Positions 28,601 to 34,898 are shown, counted from the stretch's first letter. The stretch: DNA of 64,000 nucleotides from JBBWZH01 sp035544115 (GCA_963714145.1 OY970235.1:4278001-4342000), one strand, 5' to 3'. Program-made: numbers and translations. The notes: generated by a model not told the origin, from the sequence alone.

Positions 28601-30457
28601 CCCCGCGCCGCTGCTGGAGCCCGCACCGACCGCCGGCTGACCAGGCGCCCCGCCGGACGGGTCACCCGGCCCGGTCCCGTTCACTGCGGGCTGGCCGGAG
28701 CCGTTGGCTGCGCCGTTGCCGTTGGCTGGGCCAGTCCCGTTGGTGCCCGGCGCTGCCGACCCGCTCGCTGCGCCGTTGGCCGCTCCGGCCGGGCCGTTGC
28801 CGTTGGCTGCGCCGGCTGGGCCAGTCCCGTTGGTGCCCGGCGCCCCGGCCCCGTTGGCTGTGCCCGCTGGGCCAGTCCCGTTCGCGCCCGGCGCCCCGGC
28901 CCCGTTGTTCGTCCCGGTCGGGTTGCCCGCACCGGTCGCGGTCCCGTTCGCCGCCGGCGTCCCGGTTCCGTTCGCCGCACCGCCTGGCGCACCACCGCCC
29001 GGGGCCGCACCGCCCGGAGCGCCGACTCCGTTGACCGCACCGGTGGGCGCGCCCCCGTTCACCGCGCCGACGGCCGGCCCACCACCCACGGCGGCCGGCC
29101 CACCACCCACAGCCCCCGGCCCGGCACCCGTGGCGCCGGGACCGCCGCCCGGCAGGACCGCTGTGCCGCCGCCGGGCGGCGCTGCCCCGGCCGCGGCCGG
29201 CGGGCTGCCGGTCGCGCTCGGCCCCGGGGTGGCCGGCAGCTCCGGGTTGACCGGTGCGGCAGCCGACGGCTGCCCGGCCGGGTTGCTGGAGACGTGGCCC
29301 CCGCCGCCGGCCAGGCGTTCGCCGGTGTTCATGAACGCGGACAGGTCGCTGCGGGTCTGCGCGAGGCTGCGTCCGGAGATCGCGTTGTCCAGCGCGATGC
29401 CGCCGGCGCGGAGCGTGTTGATCACGTCGATGTTGCCGCCGCGCACGCCGCCGGAGAGGAAGTTGCCGGCGAGGCCGTCGGCGACCTGCTTGCCGAACTC
29501 GGCGAGCGAGAGCTCGGTGCCGTACACGGCGTGGTTGGCGATGACCGACGCGGCCGGCGAGACGACGGTGTTGGTCAGCCCCGTGGTGATGATGTGCCCC
29601 GGCCGCTGGGCGAGGTTGCGGGCCACGTTGCTGAGCCCGGTGTTGCCGCCGAGCAGCGAGTTCGGGTCGGTGAGCCGCCGCGCGATGGGGCCGCCGCCTG
29701 GCGGGGTGAGCGCGCGGGTGAGCCGGCGCTGTCCGAAGTGGACAGCGCGGCCGATCGGGATGCCGAGCAGCGCCCCGGTGCCGGCCGCGAGAGCGGTCGA
29801 GGCGGTGCGCTTGATGTCCCAGCCCTGGCCCATCTGGAGCTGGGTCAGCGCGTCGATGCCAACCTCTTCGACCAGCTCGTCGGCGAGCTCCAGCGAGCCG
29901 GCCTGCAGCAGCCGGCCGATCGCCGGAGCGAACGGCACCCGGGCCGCGAGCCGCAGCACGGCCCGCCCGCCGATCCTCTCGATCAGGCCGCTGACCAGCT
30001 CGCCGACCGTGGCCCGCAGCGCGCCGATCGCCGGCGCTGCCAGCACCTCGCCGACACCGGTGAACGACAGCGCGAACTGGACGGCGATCAGGGTCAGCGT
30101 CAGCACCAGCATGTTGATCATGTGGCGCTTCGTGTACTCGATGTCCTTCGCGGTGCCCATCAGCATCGTCGCGAGGCTGTCGAAGTACGCGGCCTGCGAG
30201 TCGATGTTCGCCTTCTGCAGGAAGAAGCTGGTCTGGAAGGCGCTGCCGGACTTGCCGGTCCACTCGACCTTGAGGCTCTGCACGTTCGGGTTGAGATTGC
30301 TGGCCGTGCTGGACAGCGCGTCCGCCATCGTCTGCGCCGCGGTCGCCAGCTGGCGGACCTGGTCCTCGTCGATCTCCGGGAACTTGTTGCCGTCGGCGGC
30401 GAGCCAGATCAGGTCACCGAGCCAGCCCAGATTCCCGAGCGGGTTCTCGATACCCAT
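16646..30457 (-). CDS. giant T7SS polymorphic toxin with ExoY/oedema-factor-like cyclase tip
   Basis: The predicted protein has 4603 residues. It begins with a WXG100/CpnT-like helical region (W66-T-G68), then a membrane segment (about 113-137). A Gly/Ala/Asn/Pro linker (about 370-640), DGT-rich beta repeats (about 650-830) and ten TPTPA repeats (about 851-901) follow. Copy 1 of an HExxH domain covers about 1225-1480 (HELHH 1351-1355). The long middle is mixed, much of it beta-rich. Copy 2 covers about 4013-4270 (HELHH 4140-4144), then an EQAES-type spacer. The tip (about 4350-4590) resembles anthrax oedema factor/ExoY cyclases: K4407...K4412/K4414 (KPQAIKAK), D4505-x-D4507 (GDQDVF) and H4540. 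ATG 30457 is the start. It is probably secreted by the T7SS, and the cyclase would raise cyclic nucleotides in a target cell. The cyclase call is from motif resemblance only. Confidence 0.82.
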   Translation of the reverse strand: MGIENPLGNLGWLGDLIWLAADGNKFPEIDEDQVRQLATAAQTMADALSSTASNLNPNVQSLKVEWTGKSGSAFQTSFFLQKANIDSQAAYFDSLATMLMGTAKDIEYTKRHMINMLVLTLTLIAVQFALSFTGVGEVLAAPAIGALRATVGELVSGLIERIGGRAVLRLAARVPFAPAIGRLLQAGSLELADELVEEVGIDALTQLQMGQGWDIKRTASTALAAGTGALLGIPIGRAVHFGQRRLTRALTPPGGGPIARRLTDPNSLLGGNTGLSNVARNLAQRPGHIITTGLTNTVVSPAASVIANHAVYGTELSLAEFGKQVADGLAGNFLSGGVRGGNIDVINTLRAGGIALDNAISGRSLAQTRSDLSAFMNTGERLAGGGGHVSSNPAGQPSAAAPVNPELPATPGPSATGSPPAAAGAAPPGGGTAVLPGGGPGATGAGPGAVGGGPAAVGGGPAVGAVNGGAPTGAVNGVGAPGGAAPGGGAPGGAANGTGTPAANGTATGAGNPTGTNNGAGAPGANGTGPAGTANGAGAPGTNGTGPAGAANGNGPAGAANGAASGSAAPGTNGTGPANGNGAANGSGQPAVNGTGPGDPSGGAPGQPAVGAGSSSGAGPGVGQGAGPGGDHHPGAVPGQQQAAGGSGPPTSVQVGDGTVTVHSSDGTTVGVGIGADRSVAVDTPAHVSTVTNGDHTTQSITLPDGTRVDMQAAGPPRMHPGNDTTVSLAPDGTVTLISPTHHATVNAQGVQRVTAVGGDSTVTASIGSTTVQAGGRTTAVTTTAGRTTVRAADGTVAETAPDGTTRVTAPDGTEHLLSPDGTDTELTPAQPPSDTVAPPTLPPVATPTPTPPTPTPATPTPATPTPATPTPATPTPATPTPATPTPATPTPATPTPATPTPATPSSTAAPSSTARRAGAPNESSARPDPTLAGPDGTAPRSDLNGGSTDPTLAGPNGTEPAREGASTDPARPDASTEPARLGASTEPAREGGSTEAARPGASTGTDSTPGAQQATDIRRGDQDGARPAPADPDPHSTPDGAGDSAGRAPNLRSRLTRLLYQHTKTGRELNEQLAEQAAAVQQLLTDLSGLIDRSRGRIDEVMAALASQQNGGRAAGRNGRWSAVSSRLREAFGETPGVDNAGRWTAILAEAERQLRMFQQVPDAALPMRLTQLAYRTAGVVRQVEAARQQLGLGVDTAVLSHIQGLDHLSIADHLPPKVLLSDFALRADLPWSPETLREAIDALRAHGLDQVLVVDEADPTVYDQKSTALLAIATTLHRGTPLTDEELVELAFLRPLTRDAVEQLMPPGQAPAVLRSVDDPYVFGYHSWRTGDSFIRPARLDVAAGWVAHELHHAGQDPATALTELRDRAGSPAEFAAGVRELRVQLEAEALGADQRHWQGRPADEVPPAYRWLRTATPEQIDGYARELVPAEPRAVTDALYRSQDALPDVEIGVFGKVRRSSPLPPADLARVRQAGQQAVQAAQQQAAQQAAQQAAQPQPQPQPPQGSHRPPAPAPSPQHQPPPAAPETIEAIANSVAAVTGHVAEAEVIGQAVAAARPNAADVAARAERQALGWAQAAASRPPGKELRQLERLRVLEIALRHAGHNAASAQQIELTRAAGGHLDSPGARPVVEAVGLLARAVLLADQAADKAAEVGAAQAAITSLAARYQAAWQQATAPAASAADLAAFQAVAAEHQAVLDRLFGAGHTPADVATAAARYAAAHAELANGAVLMDAADSVRPAAQAAREAAYTARRDEVLRRGAEQEERYAILREAAAVEAGSPTAALPAGFEEELYPGGPRLDPAWGVRGRIEQIHDRNGQLDQFALVDQLAAGPAVGGRLGVGPAEFGAAVRQAVEARFATLGNRATGQLAAGDGVTVLVALNGHTFRVRVGIELGPLAAATQVPAREVEQGRVPLGEKEGTSGDQLDEGVFASGRSWSLSSSLEVDPLAAVKLAAQWKLFGTVSPSEIGLGGRTGRSGRLAWSGSVAAVVSAMQQLMYDGRSVYFDVPGSRLTIDAVEVDGATEQPVPGASPASGERAGLVLRLGFPTETTAPLAGYGPAGPVIGLPGHEQLAARGRHPAPRSVAGLERAGRAARIDRMLWEVFAVPRSMTGLERLRAAVLAQFPRHGQAFADAVYDQLNEGWLVQEWRNFAGAGRGSAWLEVGAGTGEQAGFLLRLGLRSVQEIGRGVAQPKLESRIGEQTGSSAGVAGGAMVGVAPNLGGVMGNPDAPPGGNHGVGIGGSGAGSLETSVTGSALLGGGEWRMATDEGPARGDGQPGTDVVIYRAQVRFTAELRSTLAGVEPEVGVDGVVHLVVPAREAARFVAGLEHALDPANVPAPPVQDGPPDAVPVPPGTAHPAGRDDLAGRLPPVEVEHDLGLGVAHVDRLAGAELVPDAVLDALAEAEQGQPWAINRTPRVEHALRTWATDLFGAQALTAQAGRLFGRGVRHTFQHPTRNGAYEVTVTVKPRRAGLDRDGTGVADPPVSGRYTDVSVGVVPTAYAETGAAETLTVQGSVRAGIRATGGVQTLPDADLPIPIPVPSGRGLDWLPGRFQLPPGWLKTGGGGVGFNYSRPRSGTQSTGVFSFRTLGALFDKGPVRTFDYRISYDVTVDVAYRPGAVVRPRPTGALRVLRGMPRVVFGRAELPITPTTTARSTRTVPDGLVRYVVPEPLAPLAPVRPAAPGPPAPIGSARPADPEVRTGRAHPFTDAELAPPGAAVPTDGEVRPDDLLIEVLGSEELEAAVLARIGAQGLDLGSVAERVGVQTSPAALRAHLQRNPDGQLSFDISDRYRKGRVTIQAALFNEARGAETVDARQLDIIESQPKVSGQQRTRAGQRSFDGSGAAAGMHGPATDGESQSVTPESGGSTSLATGSQLSTEGHVAVSGRWLTHAPKAYRGHTADVVWTATVISWPAGRLNTGGRAVDTSYVRVPAGARGLRAEPAAAPGRPAGAPAALTVDQIPGASANYRLAFQAPAAGPGGPPTGADATLAPKDNPLVVAVQELLRRHDRSLLTANWTAAGGTDRHGAVPESLHAMLTLGPLLGHIDLIKGAGLVLRPTGRRWLGVSRPYLIIRATADPEQTGYSWQRVLREFSLGKYWTLYRRSEVQVAAGRTSGTNVAVNGAEAVPSGPDPGEDGADVLEVGGRAGLRNVSRSAFDTELAAGTAIDRDTARLVGDVDLYQGKLRLEITYVPVWRPSRFVNLLFGGAPAAIWSRAGHYATPAEAVRQGQQSRVDLVEQLMVPRIAHYTDTPGVLLRTNGPDPRAVAPAPAAPVVREIAPAADPAAAIDQAPDRVDGGMDRMPVTSEDFARRRVRLWSIDHRALRDLFDQALASVVARQSGLGEQSGTPGSAARLLRLDGGGFSALSYALSFPLLTGISRLAVSDLPGGGYWSPELLHEGALVADTVGRIRIRYGFYNPRLLANWYPGYLYSETFRFAERAMLASRSSSAGMDASVSPKVEDDPLPVLPDVPYVLPVAGGLTSSESGSQTVLNKRLSGNFRNRELDGFLPVQAGMVVEVTVQAQRRRGSLAIGQTGDVRLMFTLPDAATLLVDPQWARRHDLHHPQGYPMPSGQYFPTDNETAPPQAPPQLVDDLRQRRERRVDAAGAVPSLATPNPWPGALATQFASAPTPAGGSTGWYTVVLDGFDPHTQSVGYLDAMHTTQEFAELLRDLPDRYGRPVILATGGGARPVPATGLAAAVTHQGLPQPSTAPGPPTSLANVLRAVLGTDVLATADEVWLDTHGRLYAESRRLDQAGRPVVGGRRPGNWLLFPAPDRTAPVGSLPPPVRVFGSELLEVVGHELPAALRRDPTPPPPAVFPPSADIRFGPAALDDIELAGTPLDGAFDLGFGLAAHPVGDALVVLPRGQDPAGFQAWARLPAEPGRTLVVLPGGIPADDTLLAVQRLLSALPADRRAGIHLVLPYAGQQGELSLAQQLSRRLSIEVVAAEGAPHLLGGMALAADPGVAGRTEQWQRFTPNEAPEPLGPLFPAPPQPAPAGLAAVAADFAARTDLPWSRQTVAEALALVRAGGLDQHQLTVDGTDPTQYESLSTALLAIATTYHRGAPLSAGELARIAALRPLTQPAVTQLMPPGQAPAVLRAVHDPHVFGYHSWRTGDNFVRPVRIDAAAGWLSHELHHGEQVAGRDPYALPADLREQASGPAEFAQAVRELRVRLEAETLRAEQQHLQRRPGPPPPELAWLLTATPEQIDDYAANQLPPEPAEVTDALFHAPDPAAFHEIEIGIFGSVRRNQPLSAEDLARLQQAGQAAPAEQAESAEQAEPTEQAESTEQAESADQADQAEQTGQAEQTDQGGAAGVPSPSVVPASAFDLDLVDVHPSGHTPVYEDLGPVSVAELLTRWGMPEWSQQGFAEVAAETGATIRVRTTNPDAPRLLAEGLWPKPQAIKAKTINTADLELGFRPEDLGKVGYRRPDPPENPTETVTARYYQRLREFDDLAGTMAALADPDRAARGAPVFIVDEHGVVSQLDEDEVAHQITGDQDVFDISGPDGRPVSEPVHQEIISRLIARDIGVLHGGHMHWMPPGPYEMGIFTGVLEKHVAGGESEPVVVFAPGEPPRLDRVVDVIRHDPVPPAEPGP
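27756..27905 (-). repeat. 15-bp tandem repeat, ten copies, encoding TPTPA
   Basis: The unit GGGGTCGCGGGGGTC repeats almost perfectly about ten times on the + strand and reads Thr-Pro-Thr-Pro-Ala on the minus strand, within the linker of the giant protein. Near-identity of the copies implies recent slippage and probable length variation between strains. Confidence 0.9.
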
Positions 30458-30487
30458 GAGGCTGGTGCGCCGCCGCCCGGCCGCGCG

Positions 30488-31006
30488 CTACTGGCCGCCG
30501 CCGCGCCGGGCCTGCTCCGCGGCCTGCGCCGCCGCCTCGGCCTGCTCCATCTCCTCCTGCAGGCTGCCCGGTCCGGTCTCGCCGGGGTCGACGGGCTGGC
30601 CGGAGCTGTCCCGGGTGGTGCCCGGCTTGAACAACGGCCGGTCCGCCTTGCTCGGGTCGCCGTGCACCTCCTGGCCGCGCTGGAACAGCCCCTCGACCAC
30701 CTGGTCGGTGTTGCGCACGTCCCGCAGCGCGTAGTCGGCGGCGTACCCGAGCTGCTTCATGTCGAAGATCGTGTCGTGGGTGTCGCGGAGCGCACTGTGG
30801 ACGTCCTGCTCGCCGGCCAGGATCGCCTGCCTGAGCGCGGCGCCCTCCTCCCCCACGAAGATCTTGTCCAGGCTGAGCGCGGCGTTGACCTGCGATTCAG
30901 CGGCGGCCTGCCTGGTCGCGTAGGTGTTGATGATGTTGACCAGCTGGGGCACGTAGTGGAACGCGCCGTCCGTGACCGCGACATGATCGTCATTCGGCGG
31001 TGGCAT
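30488..31006 (-). CDS. small helical T7SS-associated protein upstream of the giant toxin
   Basis: The 172-residue protein starts at ATG 31006 and overlaps the end of the YbaB-like gene by 17 bases. Residues about 10-105 are predicted helical, in WXG100-like helix pairs (VPQLVNIINTYATRQAAAES, ALRDTHDTIFDMKQL). No W-x-G motif is present. The tail is Pro/Gly-rich, then Glu/Ala-rich (LQEEMEQAEAAAQAAEQARR). It lies 30 bases before the 13.8-kb gene, so it is probably a dedicated partner or chaperone that forms the secreted heterodimer with the toxin's WXG-like N-terminus. The partner role is inferred from position only. Confidence 0.65.
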   Translation of the reverse strand: MPPPNDDHVAVTDGAFHYVPQLVNIINTYATRQAAAESQVNAALSLDKIFVGEEGAALRQAILAGEQDVHSALRDTHDTIFDMKQLGYAADYALRDVRNTDQVVEGLFQRGQEVHGDPSKADRPLFKPGTTRDSSGQPVDPGETGPGSLQEEMEQAEAAAQAAEQARRGGGQ

Positions 31007-31430
31007 CGCGTTCCCTCCCGGGTCGGGACAGTGGTTCGAAGATCTGCTTCAGTTCGGCGGTGTCCAGGCCGACCGAGCCGCCGAGCCGGTCGGCTTCGGG
31101 CAGCACCGCGGCCCGGACCTCCGCCTCGCGCCGGGCCACCCCGTCCTGCGCCTGCTCGATCGCGGACAGGATCGAGTCGGCCAGCGCGTACGAGTCCGGG
31201 TCGCGGTAGATCCGCGGGTCGAGCTCGAGATCGACGATCCGGCCGCCGGGCGCGGCGACGGCGGTGACCAGCCGGTCCGCCGAGTACGCGGTGACCGTGA
31301 GCGAGCGCAGCTGCTCCTGCAGCCCGGCGATGGTGTCGACCATCTGCCGGGTCTGCGCGAGCAGGCTCTCGAGGTAGCCCGCCGAGCCGTCGCTGTAGCC
31401 GTCCGAGTTCGCCAGGCCGCTCTCGTCCAC
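30990..31430 (-). CDS. YbaB/EbfC-family protein, EspL-like
   Basis: The 146-residue protein starts at GTG 31430, chosen because GGGAG stands just upstream and the longer frame (to 31571) has poor codons. It has helix ESLLAQTRQMVDTIAGLQEQ, then strands SADRLVTAVAAPGGRIVDLE and helix YALADSILSAIEQAQDGVA, the pattern of the YbaB DNA-binding/nucleoid fold. Mycobacterial ESX-1 carries a YbaB-like protein, EspL, that stabilises co-secreted Esp proteins. Here the gene is first in the operon YbaB - helical protein - giant toxin - 250-residue protein, so a chaperone role for the toxin is likely. Confidence 0.75.
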   Translation of the reverse strand: MDESGLANSDGYSDGSAGYLESLLAQTRQMVDTIAGLQEQLRSLTVTAYSADRLVTAVAAPGGRIVDLELDPRIYRDPDSYALADSILSAIEQAQDGVARREAEVRAAVLPEADRLGGSVGLDTAELKQIFEPLSRPGRERDATAE

Positions 31431-31613
31431 CAGGGACTCCCGTGTCGCGGGGGTGACCGCACAACGCTGGCCCGGCAAGAAGCAGCTACCCCGGTTCGGT
31501 CCGGTTTCATCGTAGGTCGGCCGGGTCGTCCCGACTGGGGACCGGCGCCGCCTTTCAGGTATGTGAACCAAGAGGCAGGCCCACCTGCGGACGCTGCCGA
31601 CCTCGGCCGACCG

Positions 31614-34139
31614 CTACCGGGCCTCGGCCACCTCCCGCCGGCCGATCGCCGGTGTCGGTGTCTGCTCGGCGGCCGCGGCCACCGGCGTGTCCAGTACCGG
31701 CGCGGCGGCCTTCTCGGGCTGCCAGATCTCCTGCTCGCGCGGGTCCTCGGGGCCGGCGACCGGGTTCGGCCGGCGGCGCTGCGCGGCCTTCGCCGGGATG
31801 CCGATCGGCCCGGCGGTACGGCCGGCGAGATCGGCCGGCCCGCCGGGCGGCGGCGGCAGCACCACGCCGTCCTGCCCGTCCCGCGGGTGCCGGCCGCCGA
31901 GGTCGGTCCCGGCCGCCGGCTGGACCACCAGCTGGTCCGGCCGCCCCGGCTCGCCGGCCCAGTGCACCCGGTCGGGTACGACGCTGGGGGTCGCGTACTG
32001 CGGGGTGTGCCGGGTCGGGTGCCCGCGCCGGCCGCCGACCGAGGGTGGCGCCGGGTCCGCCGAACCGGCCGGGATGAGCGGACCGGCGCCGGGCAGGTCC
32101 GGCACCTTCGCGATCGCGACCGGCTTGTCGTCGGTACGGCCGGCCAGCTGCGCCCGGCGCAGGTCGGCCGGCTCGTCGCGGCGCGGCCGGCGGCGCCGGA
32201 CCACCGGCTCCTTCCCACCCTGCTCGGGCTTCCGGCCACCGCGCCGGCCGCGCAGCGACGGCGGCATCCCGGACGGCTCGGCCTCCTCCGCGGCCGGCCC
32301 CGGCCGGCCCCGGTTGGCGCCGAGCCGCCGGTCCGCCGGTGCGCCCTGCGGGGGCGGCGGCAGCGTCGAGCCGTTGCCCGGCGCGCCGGGACCGGGTGAG
32401 CCGGGACCGGGTGAGCCGGGACCGGGCGCACCGAGACCAGGTGAGCCGAGGCCAGGTGAGCCGAGGCCGGGCGCGAGCGGCCCGGTGCTGCCGGTCCGGA
32501 TGCCGTCCGGGGGCAGACCGGTGGCCGGCTGGCCGAAGCCCGGACGTACCGGGGCGGGCGGCCCAGGCTCGTCGTCGATCGCGCCCGGCGGCAGGGCGGA
32601 ACCGCTCCGCCCGCCCAGCGCGGCGTGGCTGCCGCCGGGGTTGATCGCGCCGGGCGGCAGCCGCCGGGCGGCGCCGTTCGGGATTCCGGAGTCGCTCGGC
32701 CCGGGCAGCGGGATGGATCCGATGCCGGCGCCGCCGGTCACCAACCCGAGACCACCGGGGATGATCGCGCCGCCGGGCAAGCCGCCACCACCACCGCCAC
32801 CAGCACCACCACCGCCACCGGCCCCGGCACCGCCGTCGGACGCGCCGCCGCCACCCGCGGCGCCGGACCCGTCGCCGCCCGCGCCGCCCGGGTTGATCGC
32901 ACCGGGCGGCAGGCCGGACCCGCTGCCGGCGCCGTCGCCGCCCGCGTCGGCCGCGCCAGCGCCGGCACCGCCGCCACCCGCGCCAGAACCGGCACCCGCG
33001 CCAGTGCCGGCACCGGCACCGCCGGCACCCGCGCCGCCGCCGGCCGCCGCCCCGCCGGGGTTGATCGCACCGGGCGGCAGCTGGTTGCCGGTCGTACCGC
33101 CGTCGCCGCCGGCCGCCGCGTCGGCACGGGACCCCGTGCCGGCCCCGTCGCCGCCGGTCGCACCACCGTCGGTCGCACCGCCGTCGGCCTGCGCCCCGCC
33201 CGGGTCGATCGCGCCGGCCGGCAGCGCGCCGGCACCGCTGTCGCCGGTGCCGCCGCCCTGGTCCGCGCCGCCATCGCCGGTGTCCGCGCCGTTCCCGCCG
33301 CCGTCCGCGCCGCCAGCGGCGCCGTCGGCGTTGATCGAGCCGGCCGGCAGTTGGTTTCCGGCGTTGCCGTCGCCACCCCCGCCGTCGGCGGCGGCCCCGC
33401 CGGGGTTGATCGAGCCGGCCGGCAGGGTGTTTCCGCCGTTGCCGGTCCCGCCGGCGGCGGTGCCCTGCGGGTCGGCCACGGTCAGCCCGCTCAGGTCCGC
33501 GTTGATCGGCCCGGTGAAGGCCGGGATCATGCCCACCGGGATCTGGCCCTTCGCCGTGTTGTAGGCGTTCTCCAGGTCGGCCATGACGGTCCGGGCGCGC
33601 TGGGTCAGCTCCTCGCGGATCTTGGCCTGCACGCTGGCGGTGAAATCGGCCTTGGCCTGGTCGACCTGACTCGCGCCGATCGGGCTGAAGGTGGTCGCGC
33701 TCTGCCCGTCGGCGATGAACGTGTAGGTCGTCGGGCTGACCGCGTCACCCTCGGAGACCACCACCGTCGGGCTCGCCGCGGCGGCCATCCGGGTGTCCCA
33801 CTCGGACTGCAGCGTCTGCATCCGCGGCCTGACCTCGTCGATGGTGGTGGCGATGGTCTCGACGATGGTGGCGAGGCGGGTCGCCGGCACGCCGGAGATC
33901 GACGTTTGCGTCCTGGTCTGCTGGTCGTTGAACGCGCCCGCGGCCGGCCCGCTCCAGGAGCCGGGATAGACCTGGCCGAACGCGCTGCGCAGCTTGGTCT
34001 GCACGCCGTCCAGCGTGGTCTGGGCGTTGGTCCACATCCGCGAGACCGACCGCACCTGGCCACTGTTTTCCTGCGCGATGTAGTTCTGCAGGGTCTCGAA
34101 GCTGGCGGCGCTGACGTCAGCGCCCCGACCGACAGGCAT
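31614..34139 (-). CDS. EspB/PPE-like WXG protein with LPxGAINPGG repeats
   Basis: The 841-residue protein starts at ATG 34139, with GATGAGG close upstream. Residues about 1-200 are a helical WXG/PPE-like domain (WSGPAAGAFNDQQ, then LQSEWDTRMAAAA). Residues about 230-580 are Gly/Ala-rich with eight or nine copies of LP[AP]G[AS]I[ND]PGG at irregular spacing. The C-terminal 260 residues are basic and Pro-rich (RGRRGGRKP, VVRRRRPRRDEP). There is no signal peptide. EspB and PPE proteins are T7SS substrates that act at the cell surface, and this one probably does too. The basic tail could bind wall polymers. The gene is intact. Confidence 0.75.
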   Translation of the reverse strand: MPVGRGADVSAASFETLQNYIAQENSGQVRSVSRMWTNAQTTLDGVQTKLRSAFGQVYPGSWSGPAAGAFNDQQTRTQTSISGVPATRLATIVETIATTIDEVRPRMQTLQSEWDTRMAAAASPTVVVSEGDAVSPTTYTFIADGQSATTFSPIGASQVDQAKADFTASVQAKIREELTQRARTVMADLENAYNTAKGQIPVGMIPAFTGPINADLSGLTVADPQGTAAGGTGNGGNTLPAGSINPGGAAADGGGGDGNAGNQLPAGSINADGAAGGADGGGNGADTGDGGADQGGGTGDSGAGALPAGAIDPGGAQADGGATDGGATGGDGAGTGSRADAAAGGDGGTTGNQLPPGAINPGGAAAGGGAGAGGAGAGTGAGAGSGAGGGGAGAGAADAGGDGAGSGSGLPPGAINPGGAGGDGSGAAGGGGASDGGAGAGGGGGAGGGGGGGLPGGAIIPGGLGLVTGGAGIGSIPLPGPSDSGIPNGAARRLPPGAINPGGSHAALGGRSGSALPPGAIDDEPGPPAPVRPGFGQPATGLPPDGIRTGSTGPLAPGLGSPGLGSPGLGAPGPGSPGPGSPGPGAPGNGSTLPPPPQGAPADRRLGANRGRPGPAAEEAEPSGMPPSLRGRRGGRKPEQGGKEPVVRRRRPRRDEPADLRRAQLAGRTDDKPVAIAKVPDLPGAGPLIPAGSADPAPPSVGGRRGHPTRHTPQYATPSVVPDRVHWAGEPGRPDQLVVQPAAGTDLGGRHPRDGQDGVVLPPPPGGPADLAGRTAGPIGIPAKAAQRRRPNPVAGPEDPREQEIWQPEKAAAPVLDTPVAAAAEQTPTPAIGRREVAEAR

Positions 34140-34329
34140 ACCTCATCACCATCTGTTTCGCCGGCGGCGGTGCCCGATCCGGGCAGCCCACCGCGGATGG
34201 ATGCGGGAACCGGGACGGTGCCGGCTGGTACCACCTCCACCAACGCTCGCCCTGCTTCGCGACGGCGGGCCGCCGCCGGCCAGGGTCGCCGGCGGCTCGC
34301 CGACCGGGCGAAGGTCGCCGGCCGCGGTA

Positions 34330-34773
34330 TCAGCCGTTCCCGCGTGGGCGCTGCCCCTCCAGCGTGTCCGGACCCTGGTCGGTCGGCTGCCGGAAGAAGC
34401 CGGACTGGTCGCGGATCCGGTCGGCGTTGACCTCGTCGGACGAGTCGTACGCGGCGGTGATCGCGCCCGAAGCCGCGGCGATGGCCTGCAACCCCTCGCC
34501 CAGGCCGATCGTGAACTGCCCCATCTCGGTGACCCGCCCGGCGTGCTCCTTCCAGAAGTCCATGCCCGCGCCCATCCCGCTGGTCACCGGACCGATGAAG
34601 CTGTCGGCCACCTGCTGGTGCGCCGCGGTCTGCTGCGCGGCGTCACCGGCGAAGTCCGGCTTGGCGAGCGGGGATTCGCTGAAGCTCACCGACTCGGCGT
34701 AGATCTGCCGGCTGTAGTCGCTCAGGTCGCCGGTGTCGACGTGGAGGTCGCGAGGGTCAGGTTTGGGCGCCAC
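34330..34773 (-). CDS. helical Esx/Esp-type secreted-protein candidate
   Basis: The 147-residue protein starts at GTG 34773 behind GGAAG at 7-base spacing; a much longer open frame upstream has poor codons. The sequence opens APKPDPRDLHVDTGDLSDYS. It contains two long amphipathic helices (residues about 15-60 and 70-115) and ends in a charged Gln/Pro tail. A W-K-E follows GAGMDF, but there is no W-x-G. It precedes the EspB-like gene in the same direction and is divergent from the two small WXG genes. It is probably a T7SS substrate or partner; the exact family is not recognised. Confidence 0.6.
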   Translation of the reverse strand: MAPKPDPRDLHVDTGDLSDYSRQIYAESVSFSESPLAKPDFAGDAAQQTAAHQQVADSFIGPVTSGMGAGMDFWKEHAGRVTEMGQFTIGLGEGLQAIAAASGAITAAYDSSDEVNADRIRDQSGFFRQPTDQGPDTLEGQRPRGNG

Positions 34774-34890
34774 GGCAGCTTCCTTCCAGCTCGACGTCGG
34801 CGCCGTGGCCCGCGGTGCCAGTGGTGTGAAAAGCCTTGCCCAGTCGGGAGATCCGGTCGTCCAGGCGGCGGCTGGTGCTCGGTCGAGCGG

Positions 34891-34898
34891 ACTATAAC
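34891..34898. promoter_or_regulatory. possible back-to-back -10 elements between divergent esx genes
   Basis: ACTATAAC holds TATAAC (34893-34898) on the + strand and TATAGT (34896-34891) on the - strand. It is the only A/T-rich spot in the 277-base gap between the genes starting at 34773 and 35051. Neither has an obvious -35. Confidence 0.35.

Noticed and set aside
20477..31267. A 3596-codon open frame on the + strand opposite the giant toxin gene
   Set aside because: It is a shadow of the minus-strand gene: composition is Arg/Gly/Pro-rich with no recognisable domains, and GC-rich third positions on the other strand suppress stops.
31431..31613. Upstream extension of the YbaB-like gene (to 31571)
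   Set aside because: The extension has poor codons; GTG 31430 has an adequate ribosome-binding site and starts the conserved region.
32625..34430. Large + strand frame opposite the EspB-like gene
   Set aside because: Gly/Ala/Arg shadow; the minus strand has the WXG domain and conserved LPxGAINPGG motif.
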